A model generated the notes under the pieces. That model had not been told where the DNA came from and did not search any database. It saw only the letters and a program-made list of their open reading frames with translations. Positions 53,336 to 62,834 of a DNA stretch of 64,000 nucleotides are shown in pieces (within the stretch, counting starts at the first letter, position 1; the number at the start of each line of letters is the position of its first letter). This DNA is from JAKAFX01 sp049965715. Lineage in GTDB: Archaea > Thermoplasmatota > Thermoplasmata > Thermoplasmatales > Thermoplasmataceae. The position numbers and the translations under genes were made by a program. The stretch lies in contig JBMFWA010000008.1 in NCBI GenBank assembly GCA_049965715.1, positions 1-64,000 on the forward strand, in the 5' to 3' direction.

Positions 53336-56008
53336 TTAATTAAAAAGGGTCTTAATTAAGTTTTCATCAATGTTTCTCTGAGAAGTACCCTCCACCATTC
53401 TGCTGTTTCTTTTTATTATGTTCAGCAGGTCTTCCTTGCCACTGCCAAAATTTGAGAGATCAAGACTGTTTGAAATTATGGAGAAGCCATTGTTTCCTGC
53501 ATCTGATCTCTTGGTGACCAGTATTATGCTATCCTTTTTCCTGAGAATCATTGGAATAACTATGTTGATCTCATCCTTTCCCAGTGGAATCGTTGAAAAC
53601 TTCACTGCTGTTTCGCCCTTTCTGAAAATTTCCTTTGAATGTTCCACCGCAAGCTCTGCTATTATCTTTGATGATCGTTCCCTGTATTTGAACGCATCCA
53701 TTGAGTTGGATATGAAGACATTAAGTCTCGAATCAAGTTCTTCAAGAGACGATGACAGGAATTCCTGCAGCCTGTAGGCAACATCGCCTATCTTCTCTGT
53801 GTATGTCAGGGCAGCAGGGCCAGCAGAGAAGGTCAGTCTCTGTATTCCTTCCTGCACGGTTTCAGTTGAGACTATCTTGAGGAAGCCTATCTCATATGTT
53901 GAATTAAGGTGCGTGCCTCCGCAGCCTTCCACATCCACCCCTTCTATCTCAACGACCCTCAACTTTGAATCAAGAGGGACGCCTCCCTGGAATAATCTGA
54001 AACCATACTGGGAAATGGCCTTGTTCCAGTCCATGTTCCTTACTTTTATGCTGTGGTTTTCCGTGATGATCTGGAGGCACCTCCTCTCTATCTGCTTAAT
54101 CTGCTCCTGGCTGATCTTCTCATAGTGTGTGACGTCCAGCCTTGATGTCTCTATGCCCTTCTGTACGCTGTTCTGCCAGATATGATCCCCCAGTATCTCC
54201 CGGGTAACTCCCAGCAGAAGATGCGTTGCGGAATGATGGATCATCAGCTGTCTTCTCCTTTCATAGTCTATGACTCCCCTGACTCTGGAATGTTCCGGTA
54301 TGCTGCCATTTATCCTATGCACTATGGTCTTGCCCATCTTTTCTACCTTGGTTACTTCTATTTTCCTGCCGTTATATATCAGATACCCTAGATCCGTGGG
54401 TTGACCGCCGCCCTCTGGATAAAATGCCGTCTGGTTGAGAACCACTGCATTTTCAGCGGAATACAGAACAATTGCAGAGAACTCCCTTATTGATGTATCA
54501 TCATAATAAAGTGGTCTGGTGAATATTTCAGGATATGAACTGACTGCCTCTTTCTGGGACTTTCGCTTCTCATGTATGGCCACAACCAGTTCATGAAAGT
54601 TATCAGGAACGGGAAGGACCTTTCCAGTTATCTCTGTGTATCTTGACGAGACAAATTCCGGCAGCAGCCCTGAAGAATCATACAGTTTTATAAGATCATC
54701 GCCCGTTATCTGTTCCTGCTTCTTTATCAGTCTCTCTATCTGTGCACTGCCTGCTTTCAGAAGCGATTCCATCTTCTCTGATTCCCTGCTGATCATTTCC
54801 CTGATAAAGTCGACAGGATAATTGTGTAAAATGTCCGAATAATTTCTGTATTGAGCGTCAATCAGATCATACAGTGATATCCTGAGCCCTATATTTGCAG
54901 CGGATCTCAGTGATCTTCTGATAAGCAGACGCTCCAGGTAGCCAACCTTGACATTTGATGGGATCACATAGTCTGAAAACATGAACAGAAGTGACCGTGA
55001 ATGGTCTGCAAGGATATAGCACGACTTCGCATACTCGAACTGTTCTTCAAGTCCGGATATGTCAATACCAGAATTACTGTTATCTGCAATTTCGCCAATA
55101 ATCCTGTGCTCGTTGAAGTCGTCGTCTGATAAAGATCTGTCGAGTATCTTCGAAAGAATGCCATAATCAGGGAAAATACCGGTTGAATTGTCCCTGATCA
55201 GTTTCATGACCTCCGGATATATAGCTTCGAATATGGTCGGAGTCCCAAGGCTCAGCCATGATAACCTTTCCAGGCCGTAACCGGTATCCACCACCCTCAG
55301 CGGCATGCTTCCATATTTGATGCCATCAATTTCCACGCTGCCATTTTCATTCTCTACCAGATCCATGAAGACGAGCGTTGCAACTTCAAGCCCAGATACA
55401 AATACCTCGAGGGCATTTCCGGCATTTCCTCCACCAGCCCATGGCTTTTCCTTGTAAACTATGTCATCCTGCTGCACCCCCATTTTCTCATTGAGGAATT
55501 TATTGCATAGGGAAACTGTCTCATTGTTCCAGTACACCAGATGATTTTCATAATTGAAGGAGTCATGGCAGAGCATCTCAAAGCTCGTAAGGTGCCTGCC
55601 GGTAACCCCCACTTTGTCCACGTCATTCATTCTTATGCATGGCTGGGACATGACCAGTGGGTTGCCAGGCGGCTTCACGACTCCTGATGTAACATGTGGC
55701 TGGAAATCATAAATGGAGGCGTTGACCAGAAGGACATCTTCCCTCCATCTCGGGACAACCGGATAAGGCTCGACAAAATGATGATCCTTTTTGAAGAAAT
55801 TGATGAAGAGATCCCTCATTTCCTTTACATTAAGGTGCACCTTAGTTGGAGTGTTGCCGATGAAAGTGTAGGTACCACATGGGGGATCACCACATTTCTC
55901 CCTTTTTGTGTCGGATGTCCAGAAATAGTTTCCGCATGAAGGACATTTTTTTCTGGTCATTCCAAGTTCATGAAATATTTTGAGATCCAGAGAACCCTGA
56001 TTGTCCAT
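53336..56008 (-). CDS. alaS: Alanyl-tRNA synthetase
   Basis: 890 residues from ATG 56008. The archaeal N-terminal cysteine-rich element (CPSCGNYFW), the aminoacylation domain (SQPCIRMNDVDKVG, then GGGNAGNALEVF), and an intact editing domain with HHSATHLLLG and CGGTHLNSTYEIG are present. A C-terminal oligomerisation domain follows. It charges tRNA-Ala and hydrolyses mis-charged Ser or Gly. Confidence 0.96.
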   Translation of the reverse strand: MDNQGSLDLKIFHELGMTRKKCPSCGNYFWTSDTKREKCGDPPCGTYTFIGNTPTKVHLNVKEMRDLFINFFKKDHHFVEPYPVVPRWREDVLLVNASIYDFQPHVTSGVVKPPGNPLVMSQPCIRMNDVDKVGVTGRHLTSFEMLCHDSFNYENHLVYWNNETVSLCNKFLNEKMGVQQDDIVYKEKPWAGGGNAGNALEVFVSGLEVATLVFMDLVENENGSVEIDGIKYGSMPLRVVDTGYGLERLSWLSLGTPTIFEAIYPEVMKLIRDNSTGIFPDYGILSKILDRSLSDDDFNEHRIIGEIADNSNSGIDISGLEEQFEYAKSCYILADHSRSLLFMFSDYVIPSNVKVGYLERLLIRRSLRSAANIGLRISLYDLIDAQYRNYSDILHNYPVDFIREMISRESEKMESLLKAGSAQIERLIKKQEQITGDDLIKLYDSSGLLPEFVSSRYTEITGKVLPVPDNFHELVVAIHEKRKSQKEAVSSYPEIFTRPLYYDDTSIREFSAIVLYSAENAVVLNQTAFYPEGGGQPTDLGYLIYNGRKIEVTKVEKMGKTIVHRINGSIPEHSRVRGVIDYERRRQLMIHHSATHLLLGVTREILGDHIWQNSVQKGIETSRLDVTHYEKISQEQIKQIERRCLQIITENHSIKVRNMDWNKAISQYGFRLFQGGVPLDSKLRVVEIEGVDVEGCGGTHLNSTYEIGFLKIVSTETVQEGIQRLTFSAGPAALTYTEKIGDVAYRLQEFLSSSLEELDSRLNVFISNSMDAFKYRERSSKIIAELAVEHSKEIFRKGETAVKFSTIPLGKDEINIVIPMILRKKDSIILVTKRSDAGNNGFSIISNSLDLSNFGSGKEDLLNIIKRNSRMVEGTSQRNIDENLIKTLFN

Positions 56009-56125
56009 AATCAACCAGTTGAAGTGATGTTGTTCGCCAATTAATCTTTTTTATTTGACTTCTGAACAGTAAAATCTGTTAATAACAGTTATCATAATGG
56101 GTTCTTCTCAACATGAATAATGTTA

Positions 56126-57220
56126 TCAGGCCACCGGGTTCTGTTCGTCATTTTCAGCAACTTGCTCAACGAGGCCGGACCTGGTAGCAGTGCTACTGGG
56201 ATTTGAATTTCGCACGATCATGTTTATCGAGGCTTTTGTATTGTATATTGTTTTTGGAAACAAAACCACCATTGGCTTATACCTGCCGGACTTTTCCAAA
56301 ATAGCCTCCTGAAACTGGACGGCGTCATAAAAATCATTGACCCAGCACAGATATCCAAGAGAATTCTTCAGATAGTCACGCTTAAGCAGTATCCTTTTTC
56401 CTATTACACTCTCATTCATAAGATATGAGTCCAGCGCTCTCTTTTCGCTTTCAGCAACCGTGAAGAATACCAGGGTAGAGGCCCCCTCGCCAATCCATTT
56501 ACCTGTCATCGTCGGCTCAAAAATCAATGAACCGCTGGTTATGATATCTCCATAAATCTTTTTTATTGCAGACCTTGAAAGACCTGTTCTGGTTGATATT
56601 TCATTTATTTTGGCGGTGGGGTTTTTAATCAGTTCATTCATTACTGCAATCACGCCACTGCGTAGGGTCCCGTCATAACTTCTGAGCCTCTTGAATTTAT
56701 TGGAATCTGAGAGGAATGACCAGGAAAATCCTGAAATTGATTTCAGTTTGAACCTTGGATTGATATTGATTAGATCTGTTGTGATCCTTGAAAGTTCCTT
56801 TTCGTCTTTGTGATATATATCAATTTTTACTCCTGACTCCAGTGAACCGTCGCGTCTCAGTGATAATCCCTCGTGGAAAGCGTCTATGTTGTCCGGGTAA
56901 CTCTCTATTATCGACAGGGGAGAGATATCCGGAAGAGACCCACTAAAAAAAACAGATGACTTCTGCATACCAACTATCCTGGGATCGACAACCGCTCTCA
57001 GCGTCATTGCATGCGAAATAATATCCCATCTGGCCGTTACCTGTCCCCTGGTGATTTTATCCATGCCAGTGATCAAGCCCTTCTTGGATTTTTCCAGCAG
57101 CTGCGTGCTTATCCAGAAAGCTGAGGGACGTTTGTATTTCATCACATTTTCCTTGTCAAGAACCATATTATTGTTGGGCCATTGCAGGTTTCTTATGATT
57201 TCTATATCCAGGATATGCAA
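56126..57220 (-). CDS. Winged-helix transcriptional regulator
   Basis: 364 residues from TTG 57220. A central helix-turn-helix (AKINEISTRTGLSRSAIKKI) at about residues 203-222 and a possible N-terminal helix-turn-helix (residues 1-50) resemble archaeal Lrp/AsnC-like proteins with two DNA-binding domains. A TATA-like TTATATAA at 57239-57246 is about 20-27 nt from the TTG, giving a leaderless mRNA. Target and effector are unknown. Confidence 0.7.
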   Translation of the reverse strand: MHILDIEIIRNLQWPNNNMVLDKENVMKYKRPSAFWISTQLLEKSKKGLITGMDKITRGQVTARWDIISHAMTLRAVVDPRIVGMQKSSVFFSGSLPDISPLSIIESYPDNIDAFHEGLSLRRDGSLESGVKIDIYHKDEKELSRITTDLININPRFKLKSISGFSWSFLSDSNKFKRLRSYDGTLRSGVIAVMNELIKNPTAKINEISTRTGLSRSAIKKIYGDIITSGSLIFEPTMTGKWIGEGASTLVFFTVAESEKRALDSYLMNESVIGKRILLKRDYLKNSLGYLCWVNDFYDAVQFQEAILEKSGRYKPMVVLFPKTIYNTKASINMIVRNSNPSSTATRSGLVEQVAENDEQNPVA

Positions 57221-57799
57221 TATAAGTTTAATTGAAGCTTATATAAAATTATTTTGTACTGATCGGTATTTCCGTACAGTGTCGATTCCTCCGACAGTAA
57301 CTGCTATCTATTCCGAGATTACATGATAAACGGTTTTTTTACCCATAGCTTCATTTCATCACTGGCCCTATGTCCGTTTCTTTCCACGTTTTTCACAACA
57401 GCTGAGAACGTGTTCCTCGTTTCTGTCTGACATTTCCTGTATCATCATTGAGTGCAAAAGAGGTATACAAGATACAACTATTTGATCTGGGCAGTGATGA
57501 AACTCCGGGTTGGGATGACTCATTTCCAGCGTCCTGATGCAGCTTTTATTCCTGCTACTCAACTTACTCTGTACGCCGGCTCGAATTGCATATTGGTGTT
57601 GCAAGGTGTAATTCTTCTCCACCATAAAAGTGGAGCATCTACACAAGGGAGCAAGAGAATATCCAGTAAGAATCTACATTATTTTTGCCTTAGGAATATC
57701 TGTGAACAGCAAAATAGATTAATGTTCTTTGAGGACAGTATCTATCTTCAGGTTTGATGCCCGCGAAGTAAAATATCTTTGTCTGATACACCTGCCATT
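57221..57799. other. Long intergenic region before the cyclodeaminase-like gene
   Basis: About 580 nt. Two overlapping open frames (57368-57646 minus, 57452-57757 plus) lack any recognisable motif and are probably not genes; the region may be the remains of one. A perfect hairpin CTCCAC-CATAAAA-GTGGAG lies at 57617-57635. A TATA-like TAAAATAT (57769-57776) precedes the next gene. Confidence 0.55.
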
Positions 57800-58717
57800 A
57801 TGATGCTTCTTGATGAGACTGAAATGAGGAAAAATATAGCAATTAGCGAGGCAATAAACGTAATGAGAAACGCATTTCATGACAGGGGTGAACATGAATT
57901 ACTTTCTCCTCCAAGATATAATATAGGAAATGATGGGAGAATAGTTATAACCCACGGTGAAAATAAGAGATTAAATATATCCGGCTTCAGATGTTATAAT
58001 CTGTATGGGGATGTTGATGATCAATTTACAATGGTCATCGATACAAAAAGTGGAAAAATGAAAGGGATAATTCTTGGAAATTATCTTGGCTCACTAAGGA
58101 CAGGGGCAATAGGCGCATTGTCTATAGATTTGCTGGCAAAGAAAAATAGCAGAATTCTCTCTGTTATCGGCTCCGGTAATCAGGCTATGATTCAGACACT
58201 ATGCGCACTGAATGTCAGAAATATTGAAGAAATAAGGGTCTTTTCTCCAAATAAAGATCATAGAGAAGAATTCATAAGCGCATTAAATAGTAAAACAGGT
58301 CAAAACGTAATAAATTGCATTAACTCAAATGATGCTATTGTTAACAGCGATATAATAATAACAGCAACAACGAGCAAAACTCCTGTAATAAATTCAGATT
58401 ATGTTAGCTACGGCGCGCATATCGTCTGGGTTGGAAATAAGCATAAAAATTCCAGTGAAATTGGTGATGATGTAATAACAAAAAGCACCAAGATTTTCAC
58501 AGATTCGATAGAACAATTGAATTCCTATAAGGGACAGCATAAACTGGTAAATTATGACTCAAAAAAAGGACCGTATGAATTATCAGACCTTTTTTCTGGG
58601 AAAGTTAATGGTAGAATGAATGAAAACGATGTGACAATTTTTGCATCTGTAGGCTTATCTGGAACAGAAGTAATGCTTGCTGATTATGTTATGTCAAAGT
58701 ATCAAATACCATCTTAA
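57800..58717 (+). CDS. Ornithine cyclodeaminase / mu-crystallin family protein
   Basis: 305 residues from ATG 57800, about 25 nt after a TATA-like box; a TTG at 57779 is possible. The Rossmann NAD-binding motif is VIGSGNQAM at about residues 125-133, and GSLRTGAIGALSIDLLAKK is the conserved family stretch. Members reduce or deaminate imine amino acids such as ornithine, alanine or proline precursors. The gene is richer in A and T (many AAT, ATA, AAA codons) than its neighbours, which suggests later acquisition. Confidence 0.85.
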   Translation: MMLLDETEMRKNIAISEAINVMRNAFHDRGEHELLSPPRYNIGNDGRIVITHGENKRLNISGFRCYNLYGDVDDQFTMVIDTKSGKMKGIILGNYLGSLRTGAIGALSIDLLAKKNSRILSVIGSGNQAMIQTLCALNVRNIEEIRVFSPNKDHREEFISALNSKTGQNVINCINSNDAIVNSDIIITATTSKTPVINSDYVSYGAHIVWVGNKHKNSSEIGDDVITKSTKIFTDSIEQLNSYKGQHKLVNYDSKKGPYELSDLFSGKVNGRMNENDVTIFASVGLSGTEVMLADYVMSKYQIPS

Positions 58718-59094
58718 AAGAATTTAATCTTCTTTCTGGACCCCTCTCGTTTCACAAGGTAATCGCAACTGCCTTCTATCATTTGATACAGGTTTTAAGG
58801 AAAAGGGCACAGGGAAACTTTTTCATTCTATACGATGAGAGCGTTTTCAGTCAGATATATGGTTCTGATATTCCAGCTTACTGTCCACATTTTCTTCAGT
58901 CCCGGTGACTATCGTATTACTTCCTCCACTGCGCATTATTTTCTGCCTGGCACAGCGCGGTATTTGATTTTATTACAATTGTCTTGCTCATTCAATCATT
59001 CAGTCTTTATCGGATCGGATACCTCAATGTCCTGCATCGTTTTTTCCTGACTATTTTCGACAAAAAAATTAATAGTATGCTTATAAAAAGAATA
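58718..59094. other. Intergenic region beside tRNA-Arg
   Basis: About 375 nt with no convincing gene; a 71-codon open frame at 58835-59050 has no family features. A partial echo of the tRNA 5' flank (GGACCC...TTTCAC) occurs at 58739-58755 and in 59164-59174, too weak to call an attachment site. Confidence 0.45.
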
Positions 59095-59169
59095 CGGGCC
59101 CGGTGGGATTCGGACCCACGATCACCGACTTAGAAGGACGGTGCCTTATCCAAACTAGGCCACGGACCC
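59095..59169 (-). tRNA. tRNA-Arg (anticodon TCT)
   Basis: A complete 75-nt cloverleaf on the minus strand. Acceptor GGGTCCG pairs with CGGGCCC (one G-T wobble), D stem GCCT/AGGC, anticodon loop CTTCTAA giving TCT, T stem GTGGG/CCCAC with loop TCCGAAT, discriminator G. The CCA end is not encoded. The anticodon stem CCGTC/GTCGG has a T-T mismatch at positions 30-40. A TATA-like TTTAAGTTAT at about 59190-59199 serves as promoter. Confidence 0.95.
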
Positions 59170-59255
59170 TTTCACTGTATTCTCAGCATAACTTAAATTT
59201 TATTGGGAAAATTAAGATCAGATAAAATTTTATTGCAATTCGTCATTAGAATCTG

Positions 59256-59492
59256 TTGAACCGAATTCAGATAGAGATTAAATTTCCACTGGAGTCATTC
59301 AAAGGACTTGACAAAGTTATTGCCCCTGATTTAGTAGAAAGTATGTCAAGGTCCCGGATTTCTATAAATGAGTGTGACGAAAATTTGCATATTTATATAG
59401 AAGCCAGGGATATAGTCGCAGCTAGGGCATCCTTGGCCTCTGTGACAAGGCAGGTTGTTCTTTTCAGTAAATTGAATAGGGAAGTGAATTAA
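59256..59492 (+). CDS. pcc1: KEOPS complex subunit Pcc1
   Basis: 78 residues from TTG 59256. The alternating N-terminal strand, the motif SRSRISINECDENLHIYIEA and the last helix DIVAARASLASVTRQV are the Pcc1 pattern. Pcc1 dimerises and binds Kae1 in the t6A-forming complex. The gene starts an operon with prefoldin beta and mptA; no ribosome binding site is seen, so the message may be leaderless. Confidence 0.87.
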   Translation: MNRIQIEIKFPLESFKGLDKVIAPDLVESMSRSRISINECDENLHIYIEARDIVAARASLASVTRQVVLFSKLNREVN

Positions 59493-59852
59493 ATGGAACC
59501 GAATTTGGGATCATATCTTCAGAATCAGATCAAGCAGGCTCAGCAGATAGAATTACAGTTGGAACAGACAGCCAGTCAGAAGTATCAGCTTGAAATCAAG
59601 GTAAAAGAACTGGAAAAAACTCTGAAAGAGCTTAACGAAATACCTGATGGCACTGATATTTACAGAAATACTGGCGTAGTGATGTACAAGGTTCTCGAAA
59701 AGAAAAAACTTATTGACGAGCTTGAGGAGCAAAAGGAACTGAGCGAAATCAGAATAAAAACCTACGAAAGGCAGCAGAAATCTCTCGAGGACAAGTATAA
59801 AGAGCTAGAGGAATCGTTGCGTAAGAGCTACGAACAGCAACAAAAGAAGTGA
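59493..59852 (+). CDS. pfdB: Prefoldin beta subunit
   Basis: 119 residues, a coiled-coil protein. Long N- and C-terminal helices flank a beta-hairpin (DGTDIYRNTGVVMYKVLEKK) as in archaeal prefoldin beta. Prefoldin holds unfolded proteins for the thermosome. Its ATG follows the pcc1 stop directly and its stop overlaps the mptA start. Confidence 0.93.
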   Translation: MEPNLGSYLQNQIKQAQQIELQLEQTASQKYQLEIKVKELEKTLKELNEIPDGTDIYRNTGVVMYKVLEKKKLIDELEEQKELSEIRIKTYERQQKSLEDKYKELEESLRKSYEQQQKK

Positions 59853-60748
59853 TTTTTTTATTGACCGGATCTCCTGAAATTCAGGACTCTTTTCCAAAAA
59901 ACAGTATTCCCATAGAAAAAGTTGGAGTCAGGCATTTCAGGTATCCTGCGAATATCGCGATTGACGGTAATGAGCAAAGATCGGTTCTGGATATTGATAT
60001 CTCCGTGGGGCTTGACCCGGACAAGAAAGGCGCGAGCATATCGAGAATCACAGATTCAATTCTTGAGGGACTCGAATCAGAAAGTGGATTCCTGGACTTC
60101 AAGAATGTCCCGGAGATCATATATGCTAATATTGCACAAAAAATTCAGTATTCCGGAAAAGTTTGCGTGCATGTCAATTCCGAGGCGTTTCTACCCAGAG
60201 TTATCAAGACGGGAAAAGAGATCCTTGTTTCCTATAGCATTGGATCCGGCTATTCTGTAAACAATGAAATGCAGCCTACCAAAACTGTGGAGGTGTCGAT
60301 CAGTGGAATGAATGCGTGTCCATGCACAATGGAAAAAACGCGTTCCATGCTTATTTCAGAACACCCTGAATATGGAACTTTCCTGAGGGATATTCCAGTT
60401 GTGACTCATAACCAGAGAAATATCGTCAGGATTGCACTTCGTGGTTATGATTTTGGTATTCAATTTTCCGATTTGATAAATTCCTGTGAAAGAGTGCTTG
60501 GTTTGCCTCAGTTACTGAAATACGGGATGGATGAAGAGGGGAAGCAAATAATAGATTCGCACAAGAATCCAAAGTTCATCGAAGATATAGTCAGGGAAAT
60601 ATCTGCAGAGATCGTTAAGTCATTTCCAGATCTGCCTGACTCTGTTTCACTCAGTGTTTCTTCCGAAAGTCTGGAAACCATGCATCCCTACAACCTCCAT
60701 GCAGAGGTGAACATGACGGTGGGGGATCTCAGGAAATTCCTCAGATAG
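59849..60748 (+). CDS. mptA: GTP cyclohydrolase MptA (IB type)
   Basis: 299 residues from GTG 59849. The metal-binding cysteine is in MNACPC at about residues 154-159, and VVTHNQRN follows; both are family hallmarks. It opens GTP to the pterin precursor of archaeal folate or methanopterin-type cofactors. It converges on ribH with an 8-nt overlap. FolC at 31168 is a later pathway partner. Confidence 0.93.
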   Translation: MIFLLTGSPEIQDSFPKNSIPIEKVGVRHFRYPANIAIDGNEQRSVLDIDISVGLDPDKKGASISRITDSILEGLESESGFLDFKNVPEIIYANIAQKIQYSGKVCVHVNSEAFLPRVIKTGKEILVSYSIGSGYSVNNEMQPTKTVEVSISGMNACPCTMEKTRSMLISEHPEYGTFLRDIPVVTHNQRNIVRIALRGYDFGIQFSDLINSCERVLGLPQLLKYGMDEEGKQIIDSHKNPKFIEDIVREISAEIVKSFPDLPDSVSLSVSSESLETMHPYNLHAEVNMTVGDLRKFLR

Positions 60749-61148
60749 ACTTCATGGCCTTTATGAGTTTCACCAGGCTATCCACTGCATCTCTCGCGTT
60801 TTCAATCCTTGCCATAGCCTGTAACCTGGTCTGCCCGGGTCCGGTTATTCCAAGTGAGACAGGCTTTGAATATTCCACAGAAAGGTCTTCAATTTTCCTT
60901 GCAGCGTTCTGCATTATGATCTGATCATGATCGGTCTCTCCCTTTATGACACACCCAAGAGTTACTATACCATCAAGATCCTTTATCTCCAGCATCTTCT
61001 TGACTGCCAGAGGAATGTCAAATGTGCCTGGCACCATAACAACCTTGCCGACTTCAACGCCCAGGAATTTTGCTTCCTCTTCTGCCCTTGAAAGCATCAG
61101 AGTTGTGATATCCCAGTTAAATTCCGATACAACTATTCCTATTTTCAT
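60741..61148 (-). CDS. ribH: 6,7-dimethyl-8-ribityllumazine synthase
   Basis: 135 residues. SEFNWDITTLML, PGTFDIPLAVKKM and GCVIKGETDHD are the lumazine synthase motifs, the last with the catalytic histidine. It condenses the 4-carbon unit from RibB with the pyrimidine. Last gene of the ribB-ribL-ribC-ribH operon. Confidence 0.95.
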   Translation of the reverse strand: MKIGIVVSEFNWDITTLMLSRAEEEAKFLGVEVGKVVMVPGTFDIPLAVKKMLEIKDLDGIVTLGCVIKGETDHDQIIMQNAARKIEDLSVEYSKPVSLGITGPGQTRLQAMARIENARDAVDSLVKLIKAMKSI

Positions 61149-61157
61149 TTTTCACAC

Positions 61158-61646
61158 CTAGTGTCTTCTTCCTCCTCTAAGAGGTACCTCGACAGAGCCC
61201 ACGTCTGGGAATCCCTGCCTCAATCCTTGTCCTGCATATTCCGTCATTTTCTGACGATTGAACAGCAATGTGAGTACATTTTTCGCATGCTCCCTGCTTC
61301 GCATATCCATCAGCCATGCAAGCTCTTTCTCATCCCTGGCCTCGTCTTCATGAACGAAGACCTCAATGATATGCCTGCCCCATTTTGTTTGAACATTCAT
61401 TATTCCATTGGAAGCTGTCTGAGCCGAAATTTTATCCACAGGCATCTTTCCTGGCATTCCCAGCGCAATGATGATGTCCGCGCCCTCTTTGAACAATATT
61501 TCACATGCTACTGGTATATCCTTTATTCCGGGCACCGTGTAACGGTTGATGGTGAAACCTGTTCCGTTTGATCTGAGTTCGTCAATGGCCGATCTTCCCA
61601 TGTCATATCTGGCGAAGGTTGTATCTACGACTCCTATGATTTTCAA
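61158..61646 (-). CDS. ribC: Riboflavin synthase, archaeal type
   Basis: 162 residues, homologous to lumazine synthase rather than to bacterial riboflavin synthase, as in archaea: VVDTTFARYDMGRSAIDEL, YTVPGIKDIPVACE and TKWGRHIIEVFVHEDEARDE. It makes riboflavin by dismutation of lumazine. It overlaps ribL by 4 nt. Confidence 0.94.
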   Translation of the reverse strand: MKIIGVVDTTFARYDMGRSAIDELRSNGTGFTINRYTVPGIKDIPVACEILFKEGADIIIALGMPGKMPVDKISAQTASNGIMNVQTKWGRHIIEVFVHEDEARDEKELAWLMDMRSREHAKNVLTLLFNRQKMTEYAGQGLRQGFPDVGSVEVPLRGGRRH

Positions 61647-62074
61647 GTTCTGCCCTCAATCTCCTCAATAACCCTCTTCTTTATTTCCGATGAGCTGACT
61701 GGACCTGAATGGTTTGACCTGCTCATCCTCATTACCTTTACATTGAGACCAAGTTCCAGGCACTTCTTTTCAATATCCGCCTCGTTGAAATGCTGATCAT
61801 AGCCCAGCGCTATTATGTCCGGTTTTATATCCGATACGGTCTCATATATATCGCCTATATGGCCCAGAACAGCTTGATCGACCAATTTCAGCTGAGACAC
61901 CATCATCAGCCTTGTATTTTCATCGAACAATGGCATCTTACCATTTTTCATAGCAGTCTTGTCCCTGGCCACAACAACCACCAATCTGTTTCCCAGTTTT
62001 CTGGCTTCGCTAAGAAAATGAATATGCCCCGGATGCAGGATGTCGAATACCCCTGTGGCCATTACCAGCGTCAT
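61643..62074 (-). CDS. ribL: FAD synthetase RibL
   Basis: 143 residues. MATGVFDILHPGHIHFL contains the HxGH nucleotidyltransferase motif, and VRDK-type VVVARDKTAMKNG and SSSEIKKRV follow. The archaeal RibL converts FMN and ATP to FAD. The ATG at 62074 lies inside ribB, a 65-nt overlap. Confidence 0.92.
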   Translation of the reverse strand: MTLVMATGVFDILHPGHIHFLSEARKLGNRLVVVVARDKTAMKNGKMPLFDENTRLMMVSQLKLVDQAVLGHIGDIYETVSDIKPDIIALGYDQHFNEADIEKKCLELGLNVKVMRMSRSNHSGPVSSSEIKKRVIEEIEGRT

Positions 62075-62744
62075 TTACCCACTCACGGATGATGCTCTCT
62101 CCCTCTATAAATGTTAGTTGGTGATCCTCAGCGAACTTCATCGCTTCATCAACACTTGCAGATTTGCCTGTATCAGACAGCATCTCCACTATTGTTGCCG
62201 ATGGGACCAGACCTGCTAATTCCATCATATACGTGGAAAGTTCTGTGTGTCCCTGTCTGGAGTTGAAATAATCATTTCTCGCGATCAGAAGAAAGACATG
62301 GCCGGGCGACCTGAATCTGGAGTCAAATTCCTTAACTGCATTTCCATTCATACTTTCGATTTCTGAGATGAATTTTGAAAAATTTGATATTGTTAGATAT
62401 CGGTCATAATCGGAGATTCCTGTGAATGTATCTCTTGAATTAACAGAGAGGGTAAATGCACTGCTTCTGTCATATCTCAGGTCATCCTGGTTAAACAGAT
62501 GCAGTCTCTGGGGAAATGCTTCAGAATAGATGTTTTCAAGATATGTCAGGCCTATCTTCTCTGCATCCCGCCAGGTCATAGTGGTGCAGATCAGACCCCC
62601 GCCATTCTTACGCATGAAGTTTATGTTGTCCGGGGATATGAACTGTGAGGGGATGACAATATCAGTCTCGTTTTCCCTGCTGATGCTATCATGAATCAGG
62701 ATAGGTTTTCCGGCTCTGAGAGATTCTATCGCCTCTTTGATCAT
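62010..62744 (-). CDS. ribB: 3,4-dihydroxy-2-butanone 4-phosphate synthase
   Basis: 244 residues. SRENETDIVIPSQF is the acidic active-site loop and SRQGHTELS the conserved His segment. The family normally ends near SIIREW; here a further 20 residues share DNA with the start of ribL. A TATA-like ATTTAAT (62766-62772) lies 22-28 nt before the ATG at 62744. Confidence 0.94.
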   Translation of the reverse strand: MIKEAIESLRAGKPILIHDSISRENETDIVIPSQFISPDNINFMRKNGGGLICTTMTWRDAEKIGLTYLENIYSEAFPQRLHLFNQDDLRYDRSSAFTLSVNSRDTFTGISDYDRYLTISNFSKFISEIESMNGNAVKEFDSRFRSPGHVFLLIARNDYFNSRQGHTELSTYMMELAGLVPSATIVEMLSDTGKSASVDEAMKFAEDHQLTFIEGESIIREWVNDAGNGHRGIRHPASGAYSFS

Positions 62745-62784
62745 AACACATCATCACACCGACTGATTTAATACTGTTGGTAGT

Positions 62785-62800
62785 TACTCATTTGTGAGTA
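62785..62800. promoter_or_regulatory. Palindromic site at the riboflavin operon promoter
   Basis: TACTCA (62785-62790), spacer TTTG, TGAGTA (62795-62800): a perfect 16-nt palindrome just upstream of the ribB TATA box and between two divergent genes. Archaeal RbkR regulators bind palindromic sites in front of riboflavin genes, so this is a candidate RbkR operator. No rbkR gene is in the window. Confidence 0.5.
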
Positions 62801-62834
62801 TGATAAGATTGTTATTCTCATGCGAAATGACTGA

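Noticed and set aside
57368..57757. Two opposing open frames of about 92 and 101 codons
   Set aside because: No motif, no ribosome binding site and atypical residue content; more likely chance frames or decayed sequence.
58739..58755. Possible attachment-site repeat of the tRNA-Arg flank
   Set aside because: Match is short and interrupted; no integrase gene is present.
58835..59050. Open frame of 71 codons
   Set aside because: No family features, TATA box or ribosome binding site support.
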